64,000 nucleotides of DNA. Source: Dryomyza anilis. Its lineage: Eukaryota > Arthropoda > Insecta > Diptera > Dryomyzidae. A model generated the notes under the pieces. That model saw nothing but the letters and a program-made list of their open reading frames with translations, had not been told where the DNA came from and made no database searches. The position numbers and the translations under genes are program-made. The DNA is taken from positions 80,393,679 to 80,457,678 of the forward strand of contig OX638134.1 of the NCBI GenBank assembly GCA_951804985.1, given 5' to 3'. Shown here piece after piece: positions 36,706-45,300 of this stretch; position 1 is the stretch's first letter; every line of letters starts with the position of its first letter.

Positions 36706-37100
36706 TTGTTTTCTATCCTTTTTTATTTTTCTGTTGTTTTTGAGTTATTGCTTAAGATTTGTGCTTTTACTTTTGTTTTTGTGTTTGATTTTTGCTTTTG
36801 TTTTTGTGTTTTTGCTTTTGTATTTTTTTTTTGTATTTGAGTTTTTTGTTTCATCTTCTTAGCTTGTGTATGTGCCGAGATATGTCGTTTTGAAAGTTTA
36901 TGTTGTATGGGAGGTGCCACGCCCCTTTGTCCAATCACGCCCATATATAGCCTATGACACCCTCCGGACTCCATAGTATCCTGGTGCAAAATTTCAGATA
37001 AACCGGTTCAGCGGTTTAGTCGTGATGCTGGAACAAACAGACAGACAGACTGACAGACGGACCATGAGTTTTATATATGTCGATAACGGTATAAATACTA

Positions 37101-37587
37101 TTGTTTTAATCTTCTTTCCCCTATAAAACACATCTCACTATGTGTTATATAAAACCTTAAACAGGAATAGCAATATATTCTATTTGTGCGTCATGCTGCG
37201 TGTTTACACAAAATCATCACATTGTATTTACAGTGTGAATATTATTGAACTAATGGTATGCATCCTATTACCAGTTTTAATAGTATACATAATTGTTTTG
37301 CTATTGAAATAATATTAATTTATTACGTTTTTTATGGGTGTAGTTTTACAAGTTTTATAAAAGGTTGATTTGAAAAATGTTCGCAATACTATTAAATATA
37401 TGTTGGAATATAAATTGGGTGATACTAAATTAATTTAATTGGTCTGGTCAGACCGACTGACTGTCCCTTCATGTGTCATATTGTCTAAGCAGATTTTCAA
37501 AAATGTATATTGAAAAGCTTTACGGCATAAATTTATTCACTTTGTATATTCGGACAGTTAAACATTTCTGTAGTCTAGTCAGTACTA
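37101..37587. other. Non-coding, nothing firm
   Basis: A phrase AATTGGTCTGGTCAGACCGA followed by ATTGTCTAAGCAG (about 37437-37492) recurs diverged at about 39146-39202 (AATTGGTCTCGCCAGAACAA, ATTGTCTAAGCAGGG), hinting at an old duplication around the transposon-rich interval between them. Confidence 0.4.
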
Positions 37588-38568
37588 CACCCAGAAAAAA
37601 TTCCCTCAAATCTCATTAAAATTGGTCAATAGGACAATTATTGATTTAATAGTATACAAAAAATAAATCTTTTCATATAATCTCAATGGCTTTCTAGTAT
37701 TTAATGATATTTTCTGATTAAAATAATAATTTATCCTATTGACTATTTTTAATAGTACATTACTATTATTTATATAAGGACTGCGTCGAATAAAATTTTC
37801 CGCTACAAAAATTTTATAGAATAAAATATTTTATTTTGCAAATTATTTTTAGATTTAAAAAAAAATATAAAAAACCAGAAATTAATATTTTTTAATAAAA
37901 AGTTTTAATTTTTTCGGAACCCCTTCCATTAATGTTGTAATGGTAGTGTCCGTGTCGGACAATCCACTAAACTGTCCAGAACTCGGGCCGATTGACAGAT
38001 ACTGGTCTTTAGTAAAAAGGGAGATGAAGACAACAAAAAAAGTGGCAAAAGACCTTCAAGACTTTAAAAGATAGTGGTCTTCAGCAGCTGTGAGGGTGTC
38101 CCTCAAACTGCGCACGAAATATTCTGAGCAATCCGCCTTTCTCGCCAATTTCCTTCCGGATATGCTTGGATCTTTCTTTAAAATATTCACAACCTTCTTC
38201 GACTTTTCACGATCTTGTGGGCCTTTTTTTTACCAGAACCTTTCTTCCGATCAATACTCAGGTCTTCCTTGAAGCTTGAAGCGGTTGATAACGCAGAAAT
38301 GGCCTACCTCTTTGGCAATTTTTTTAAAAGACCAACTAAGTTGTTTTTGAAAAATTTTAATTATATTTTCTCGCACTTCCACTTCGTTTGCCATTTTCGC
38401 GTTAAATTAATTTTGTATTGACTATAACTGACACAAAATATTTTCTGCCATTTAATTCAGAGCTACTATGATCAAATTTTTTTAATTTGAATGTTGCAAT
38501 AGCACATTATGGGAAGATATGTAGCGGACAATTTTATTCGATGCAGTCCTTAGTATTTTTTCTGTGTG
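37588..38568 (-). mobile_element. CACCCAGAAAA MITE, copy 1, split by a Tc1/mariner element
   Basis: The left part (37588-37776) and the right terminus (38551-38568) together make one copy of the roughly 210-bp MITE. Its ends are CACCCAGAAAAAA and TTTTTTCTGTGTG, flanked by TA on both sides. A 774-bp transposon (37777-38550) sits inside it near the right end. Family members run ATAATAGTTTTTTACTATTA, GTCAATAGGATAAATTATTA and a CTCAAATC...AATTTTAATGGG arm, and much of the element is self-complementary. Confidence 0.9.
37777..38550. mobile_element. Rearranged Tc1/mariner element with inverted ends
   Basis: Termini are AGGACTGCGTCGAATAAAAT...CCGCTAC (left) and the complement of AGGACTGCATCGAATAAAAT...CCGCTAC (right): about 30 bp with two mismatches. 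TA duplications lie at 37775-37776 and 38551-38552. On the minus strand, about 38393-38085 reads as a Tc1-type DNA-binding N-terminus with breaks (ANEVEVRENIIKIFQKQLSW, then VVNILKKDPSISGRKLARKA). On the plus strand, about 37960-38065 reads as a transposase C-terminus (ELGPIDRYWSLVKREMKTTK). The two halves face each other and the catalytic centre is absent, so this is a dead, internally rearranged copy that could only have moved with help from elsewhere. Confidence 0.88.
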
Positions 38569-38854
38569 TAGTTTAGTTTACCAATTTTTAACATTTAATG
38601 AAAGTTTTGCACTACCAGTTTACCCCAATATGTCGAAAAGTCAATTTTGGTATGGCTAGACCAAGAAGAATGCCCATCTTAGTGTTAATAGTGATTATGT
38701 TACATGTAGTAATAGGCCCTGTCCATGCTTTAAAACTCTTCAAACCAAAAATGTATAAGAGAACCTGGGGTAATGTGGGAAATTGTACTTTTGGGAGGGC
38801 ATTTTTAGACAAGAAAATAACTGTTAAGTGATACTTAAAAGAATTTTTGAAATA
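38569..38854. other. Non-coding spacer between MITE copies
   Basis: A 77-residue plus-strand frame (38598-38831) and its complement have no recognisable features. Part of it (CCAAGAAGAATGCCC, GTTAATAGTG, CATGCTTTAAAAC) resembles 39380-39500, so it belongs to an old duplicated repeat and is not a gene. Confidence 0.4.
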
Positions 38855-39071
38855 CTCCCAGAAAAAAATATATAAATAATAGTTTTTTACTATTAAAAAT
38901 AGTCAATAGGATAAATTATTATTTTAATCGAAAAATACCATTAAATACTTGAAATTACCATGATATTGCCATTGAGTTTATATGAAAGATTTTTTTTTTG
39001 TATACTATTAAATAAATAAGTGTCCTATTGACTAATTTTTATGGGATTTGAGGGAATTTTTTTTCTGGGTG
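38855..39071 (+). mobile_element. CACCCAGAAAA MITE, copy 2
   Basis: Full-length: CTCCCAGAAAAAAATATATA at the left, TTTTTTTTCTGGGTG at the right, flanked by TA at 38853-38854 and 39072-39073. Non-coding. Confidence 0.9.
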
Positions 39072-39633
39072 TACTATTAGTCCTAACTTAGTGCCCTAGA
39101 GTTAAAAATGTAGCGTGCCCTATTTGGGAGACACTAAGTTAACCTAATTGGTCTCGCCAGAACAACATGGTGTCCATTAATGGGTCTTATTGTCTAAGCA
39201 GGGAATTGTCCGATATCCATAGAAATTATCTCTAAACATTGTATAGCTCCAGAAAGTTTTTCCGGTTTAATATACCGAAAAATCGCTTAATAAAATTCAG
39301 TATTCCTAGGTTATGGAAGTTAAGAACTTTTTCTTACGGCATGGAAATTCGTTTTTATAATCTTATTTGGCCAGACCAAAGTGTCTGTTGTAGGGTTAAT
39401 AGTGTTTGAGTTATTTAGATAACGTTTCTGGAAAATATCAAGAAAAATTATCTTGAATGATTTCGGTGTAAACCATTTGCCCTGTATCTATGCTTTAAAA
39501 CTTCTGGAATCCAATTCATTTTCCCATCTGATATTCAGCATGATTGTCTAGACAGAATTAACGTAAACTCTCATCAAAGACCCATATTTTACGAACGAAT
39601 AATTTCCAGTGCTATCGGATGTTCCTTATTCTA
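39072..39633. other. Non-coding, nothing firm
   Basis: Contains the diverged partner of the 37437-37492 phrase and of part of 38640-38760, and otherwise nothing recognisable. Confidence 0.4.
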
Positions 39634-40134
39634 CACAGAAAAAAATAACGTAAATATAGCAACCGATATTAATTCCATTCATTAATCAATCCAGCAATGA
39701 AATTCATTAATTTAATGAAAATATTTGCTATTCTTCGTTAAGAAATAATAATAGTAAGTCCTGTAAGAACTTAGGACAAGCTCTCTCGCCATTTTGAGCT
39801 GCGCGTATTAAATTGGTACTCAAAGTGGTGGTACCTACAGTTTATTACCGAATCCGAACGGCGGGTGAGAGCTTTTCATAGGCAATGTTTTACTCTCGTA
39901 GGTTTGCCATTTACTGCCGAGAGGTAGCGCGGTATAGAAAAATGTTTCTATGAAAAGATGTTGTTAGCCCCAGTCCAGGCTTGACCCGGGGACCTTTCGG
40001 CTCGCAGTCCGACGCACTAACCAGTGAGCTACCGCGGCTATTTTCATTAAATTAGTGTAGTGGATGTATTAATGAATGCAATTAATATCGGTTGCTATAT
40101 TTACGTCGATTAATATTTTCTGTGTATATTTATA
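39634..40134 (+). mobile_element. CACAGAAA MITE (second family), interrupted by a SINE
   Basis: Left terminus CACAGAAAAAAATAACGTAA followed by ATATAGCAACCGATATTAAT; the right end is the mirror image, ATTAATATCGGTTGCTATAT then TTACGTCGATTAATATTTTC and TGTG. TA flanks both sides (39632-39633 and 40135-40136). Without the SINE at 39744-40040 the element would be about 204 bp and almost a perfect palindrome. Other copies: 51623-52038 and a terminal piece at 41386-41449. Confidence 0.88.
39744..40040 (-). mobile_element. tRNA-derived SINE, copy 3, inside a MITE
   Basis: Reverse orientation: the tRNA-like head ends at TAGCCGCGGTAGCTCACTGG (read on the minus strand) and the ATT-type tail lies at 39744-39754. 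Relative to the other two copies the A box has a changed base (CTCACTGG for CTCAGTGG). No clear target duplication is visible inside the palindromic host MITE. Confidence 0.9.
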
Positions 40135-40588
40135 GTCTGCGTACCTAGACGCGATCGACTGAGCTTCATCTACACCCAGAAAAAAATACTATATAAATAA
40201 TAGTTTTTTACTATTAAAAATAGTCAATAGGATAAATTATTATTTTAATCGGAAAATACTAGAAAATACCATGACTTTGCCATTGAGTTTATATGAGAAG
40301 ATTTATTTTTTGTATACTATTAAATCAATAATTGTCCTATTGACCAATTTTAATGGGATTTGAGATATTTTTTTCTGGGTGTACAAAGCAAGCAGTTCTG
40401 TACACTCTACAAGATGAATTTCGCTGAACATCCTGTAATTCCGAGGTTCAACAGGGTCGAATTTTGTATTTAATAAATTTATTGTGGTGAATTAAAGGTA
40501 ATCTGTAAGAAAAATATCACAGAAGATAATAGAAAATTAGATAAAATACATATCTTTCAAAATTTCCATGTCCAGAACAAAATTCAAC
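40063..40588 (+). repeat. Left arm of an inverted duplication
   Basis: This arm is the reverse complement of 41135-41449, apart from a MITE insertion at 40173-40381. Shared landmarks are TAGTCTGCGTACCTAGACG, AGCAGTTCTGTACACTCTAC and ATCTTTCAAAATTTC. Without the MITE and its TA duplication the arm is 315 bp, the length of the right arm within one base. The spacer between arms is about 546 bp. Confidence 0.93.
40173..40381 (+). mobile_element. CACCCAGAAAA MITE, copy 3, with a preserved empty site
   Basis: 209 bp from CACCCAGAAAA to TTTTTTTCTGGGTG, flanked by TA at 40171-40172 and 40382-40383. The opposite arm of the inverted duplication (near 41340) has the uninterrupted sequence GCTTTGTAGATGAAGC, that is, one TA and no MITE. 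This directly proves the element ends and the TA target duplication. Confidence 0.96.
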
Positions 40589-41134
40589 CCTGTTTCCGAA
40601 ATGTTCCGACAACATAAAGAATAGATAGGTGATACTTATTGATGAGGTCAGTTGTTCACATGCTCAATATATTTTTTAAGAAAGTATATTTTTAAAAAAT
40701 AATAAAACTATATACAAACATTCTTTGATTTATTGATTGTCAGATGACAAGATGAATGAATAACAATATTTATTCTATCGAGGATGTCTTCAAATTAACA
40801 TTCCATTGAAATTCATATATCTTAAAACAAAAGTCTAATATAATTCGATATAAATTTGAATGAATGCAACCGAAAAACTTTGACGCATAATCATAGACTA
40901 TTTGAAGTCAACTTTAAAATTAGAATCGACATTTTTGACAAAAATTCCTATAGAATAAAATGGCAAAAATCTGATTTTAAATTTAATGTAGACGTTAAAT
41001 TGTTTATGATTTATGCACATTCGATTTTGTATTAAAAAATAAATCTGGAACTATAAAATTGTAATATAGTGAAGATTGTTAGTAGAAATTAACCATATGA
41101 GAAAAAACCTTATTACAATGAGGTCGTGTTGACA
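40589..41134. other. Spacer of the inverted duplication
   Basis: Non-coding AT-rich DNA. A stretch at about 40885-41000 (CATAATCATAG, AAAATTAGAATCGAC, TTTTGACAAA) resembles 23350-23440 just before the DINE-1 copy there, suggesting a wider dispersed repeat. Confidence 0.5.
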
Positions 41135-41449
41135 GTTGAATTTTGTTCTGGATATTGAAATTTTGAAAGATATGTATTTTATCTAATTTTCTATCATCTT
41201 CTGTGATATTTTCCTTACAGATTACCTTTAATTCACCACAATAAATTTATTAAATACAAAATTCGACCCTGTTGAACCTCGGAATTACAGGATGTTCACC
41301 GAAATTCATCTTGTAGAGTGTACAGAACTGCTTGCTTTGTAGATGAAGCTCAGTCGATCACGTCTAGGTACGCAGACTATAAATATACACAGAAAATATT
41401 AATCGACGTAAATATAGCAACCGATATTAATTGCATTCATTAATACATC
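41135..41449 (-). repeat. Right arm of the inverted duplication
   Basis: Mirror copy of the left arm. It includes 64 bp of the CACAGAAA MITE end (41386-41449), cut off abruptly at 41449. The duplication therefore happened after that MITE had inserted and before the CACCCAGAAAA MITE entered the left arm. Confidence 0.93.
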
Positions 41450-41809
41450 CAGAAATCACACGATATCGGCCCATTCTCGTAACGATATCGAGCTTCAAAC
41501 TGGACCTAGATGGTGGTAGATATCGGAACGTTCTGTCGGAGTTTTCTCGATACGAGAAATTTTTCAAAATCGGAACGAAATATGATCAAAGTTCGAAATT
41601 GCTTCAAAAAATATTGCGATATCGATTTGATAAATGTTTAAATATCGTATCTTGTCAAAGAATTTGAATATACAAAAATTTTTATAAATTTTAATATACG
41701 AAAATTTTTATAAATTAGAATCAAGAAAGCAACGAGATCGAATTTTTTTATCTAAGTTATTCGAGAATGCTTCAAGGTATCGAAGGTCTCCGAGACATGG
41801 CAGACTGGG
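41450..41809 (+). mobile_element. CCCAGT-ended element, 5'-truncated copy
   Basis: Matches 43468-43838 closely: AGAAATCACACGA, CTCGTAACGATATCGAGC, GGACCTAGATGGT, GTCGGAGTTTTCTC, ATTGCGATATCGATTTGATA, and the end GGTCTCCGAGACATGGCAGA CTGGG. The left end is missing at the junction with the inverted duplication. The 78-residue frame at 41431-41667 is a chance frame in it. Confidence 0.8.
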
Positions 41810-42326
41810 TTATTAGGGTAGACATGATAATGGCCAATTCATATTGTCCATATAACTGGTTCGAGTATGACATTGAAAATATTCAAATATTAGTTACCGA
41901 TCGTGACCCGAGAACAATATCTATATCATAGTAGAAATATTTGTTGAAATGTTGACTTTTATATTTACCCTCGTAGAAATTTATTCTATGAAAAAAGACA
42001 TGATCATGACCAGCTCATTTTTGTCAGGTATGACAAGATTAAAATTAAATAATCCGTTCAGGGTACAGATATTTCCTAGTAGCTATTTTGGTAGATATAA
42101 TAATTTTTGTTAGATATGATCATGACTTGAACATTTTGGTCCTATAACGAGATTTATTTAGAATAATTTCTAGAAGCAAATGTAAAATGATCACTTCCCG
42201 ATTATGGCATTATTACATTTTCTTCTTCCATAACTTTGCTGTGTACTAAAAAATATGAAAAAACATTGAGATATGTAAAAAAAATAGTTTTGTTAAAAAC
42301 AGCTATTTTAATTTATTGCCCTTCTT
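41810..42326. other. Non-coding 3' flank of the P450 gene
   Basis: Contains the TGATCATG-rich degenerate repeat (about 41815-42190) and the P450 3' UTR near 42327. Confidence 0.45.
42312..42317 (-). terminator. Poly(A) signal candidate of the CYP4 gene
   Basis: AATAAA on the minus strand starts about 10 bp after the TAA stop, which would give a very short 3' UTR. A cleavage site 10-30 bp further is plausible. Confidence 0.5.
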
Positions 42327-45300
42327 TTAATAAACACGCTTCTTGATTCTAAACATCAACGGATCTTTCGTACGCAATATCAACTCGGCAATTAACATAG
42401 GTGGCTCATTGGGATTTCCAACATATTCCAACTCAAAGTGACGCAATACATTGGCCACAACACTCTTGATCTCCAACATGGCAAATTTCTGACCAATACA
42501 ATTACGTGGTCCTGCCGAGAATGGAATATATGCATAGGGATTCATTTTCTCCGCACTGGTAACCACATCAAAACGTTCTGGCATAAATGCGGTAGCATTT
42601 GGAAATAGTTTTTCCGAGCGACCCATATGCAAAGGCGAAATACCAATATTAGTGCCGGCGGGTATTGTTTTGCCATCTGTGAAAGAATTGAAAAACATTA
42701 TTAAAACTATAGTTTTAAAAATTTTACCATTAAACTCACTAATTTCACAGTCTTTTGTAACTTTACGTCCGAGTAGCGGCACCGATGGAAACAGTCGTAA
42801 CGTCTCCTTAATACACAAATCTATATAATGCATTCTGTTCAGATCATCGTAGTTTAGCGTTTTCTCTTTGTCACTGCCAAAAATTTCATTAATTTCATCA
42901 AAACATTTCTTTTGACATTCTGGATTCTCTGCTATGTTTAAAAAGAAAAATGTGAGGGCCGACGATGTGGTATCATGGCCTTCGAACATAAATGTATCGA
43001 CCTCTTCGCGTATATCGGAATTAGTTAGGGGTTTGCCATCGATCTCGGACTGTAGCAATATATCAAGGAAAGCCATTTTTCGCTTGGCGCCAATATCATC
43101 TTGATCAGCTGTGGATTTGTTTGATTGTACCTCTTGCTGTTGAGTCCGCAATAGTTCGGCACGTCTTTGAACTATGATTTTTTCGGTAAAACCATGTAAA
43201 ACGGCTAAGGCTTTTTTTTCTTCACGTGCCAGTTTTGTGAATTTGTAGGTCAGTTCGAAACGGTACAGGACGTCGAACATGCGTTTGTGTAGCACGGTGG
43301 AAATACTGTAAAAAAATATATTTTTTAAATTATTAGAATTTTTGGACAGTAGATCGTTAAATGTGGATCGAAATAATTCTAGTTTTTTAAAAGAAAAAAT
43401 GTAAACGGAATGAAACAAAATTTTATAAATTCGGTATTGCCCAGTATGCAATTCTGTATCGATATCGTTACGAGATCAATGCAAATAGATGGAGAAATCA
43501 CACGACATCGGAGACGTTCTCGTAACGATATCGAGCATCAAATTGGACCTAGATGGTAGGTAGATATCGAAACATTTTGTCGGAGTTTTCTCTATACGAG
43601 ACATTTTTCGAAATCGGAACAATATCGAAGAAAAAAATGATCAAAGTTCGAGATTGCTGCGAAAAATATTGCGATATCGATTTGATAAATCTTTAAATAT
43701 CATATCTTGTCAAAGAATTTGAATGTACGAAAATTTTTAAAAATTAGAATCGAGAATGCAACGAGATCGAACTTTTTTATCGAAGTTATTCTAGAAAGCT
43801 TCGAGGCATCGAAGGTCTCCGAGACATGGCAGACTGGGTGGTTACCATAATGGAATTATTATCGATTGAAAATATTCAAATATTACAACATAGATATTAA
43901 AATATTGACCAAATTGAAAATGCCAAAATTATTTTATTGTTTTTAATTTAACGGAATTCCAGAATATTATGACATTTTCAATTTATTTTGTTGAAGAAAT
44001 CCATAGCTGCTATAATGAAATGCATTTTGAATAGGGACCGCAAAGAACCGGAATCGGAACCGTTATTAAAAAAATGTGTGGTACCGGAATCGGAACCCAT
44101 ATAATTGTGTTTGGTTGGGACCGGAACCGCTATTTAAAAAATCATGAAACCAGAACCTGAACCGATATTCAAAAGGGTTTTAGCGACCGCAAAGAACCGG
44201 AATCGAAGCCAGAACAGTTTCAATTTTTAAAATCGGAACTCTTTAAATTTTTGGAATCGGAACCGGTATTGTTTTTGAACCTGAATCGAAATCGAAACCG
44301 GTATTTTAAAAATCTTGGAACCAGAACCGGAACTGATATTCCTTAAGTCCCTGAACGAAAAAAAAAAGTTCTTCGAAAATGGGGACCACTACAATGGGTA
44401 CCAGTAGGCATATAATGATATCCGCTATCTATTTTCGGAATAAAATAGTTTGGGTCATAAATGAGGTTTTGACCCGCATTTGAGGGGTCATAAACCACTT
44501 CCATTTCCAACGATGTCTGCTATCGACTTTTACAATAAAAATGTTGTCAGCCTTTTCTTAATTTTCGCTCATTTTAATAATAGTGGGACACGTTTTGATT
44601 TTCCTCCAAAAAGTAGATTTGAATAATTTTTAAATTCTCTTGACTGGCTCATGATCTAACATTTTGCGTTAACAGAATACAATTTTTATGACTTTTCATT
44701 GATTTTTGAGCGATTTTTCAGAACAACTCAATTTCGTACTGTTTGAAAAACATTAGGGTAAAGTGGGAAACTTCTAAATTTTTAACAAAAAGTTATTTGA
44801 GTCATCTTTTTCATGTTTTGTTTTTTTTTTTATCATCACAAATAAGAAGAAAAAAAAGTTAAAATTCATAAACATCTCAGTAATAATGTTAAGACTTAAG
44901 TTCTTCGGCATTTTATTCATGCAAATTGTTCAAAATTCTATTTTTTTATTCTAATTGCAAAAATATTTCAAAAAATTGTAATATCCCACATTATCCCATG
45001 CCCCACTTTACCCAAGGCTCCCATATTTTTATACCCTACACTAAGAGTGAAAGGGTATATTCAGTTTGGTATGCCGTTTTTAACACCCAGAAGAAAGCAT
45101 CTCCAGTATGGAAAAGTATATATTCTTGATCAGTATGACCTCCTGAGTCTATTAAGCAATGTTCGTCTGTCTGGCTGTCTGTCTGTTAAAATCCCAACTA
45201 CTTAAAAAATTGAAAAGTTAGATGAATGAAACTCATAATTTAGATTTCTTATATACCTACGCTGTATGTGCGAAAATTGGCTAGATCGGTCCATTGTAAC

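Larger units (their letters stand above)
35779..37100 (+). mobile_element. Degenerate interspersed element with nested insertions
   Basis: The left end reads ACTAGCTGGACCCGTACACG. The right end reads AAACCGGTTCAGCGGTTTAG, then GTCGTGATGCTGGAACAAAC and a CAGACAGACAGACTGACAGA run, preceded by GTGCCACGCCCCTTTGTCC. Arthropod non-autonomous repeats commonly begin near ACTAGCTGACCC and end in such CAGCGGTTT...CAGACAGAC text (recognised from memory; class not certain). A SINE (35832-36139) and a minisatellite (36298-36705) lie inside. No open frame encodes a transposition protein. Confidence 0.45.

Noticed and set aside
36298..36743. Open frames with SVVNF/SVVSF repeats
   Set aside because: Same explanation: a 15-bp minisatellite that stays open because of its period.
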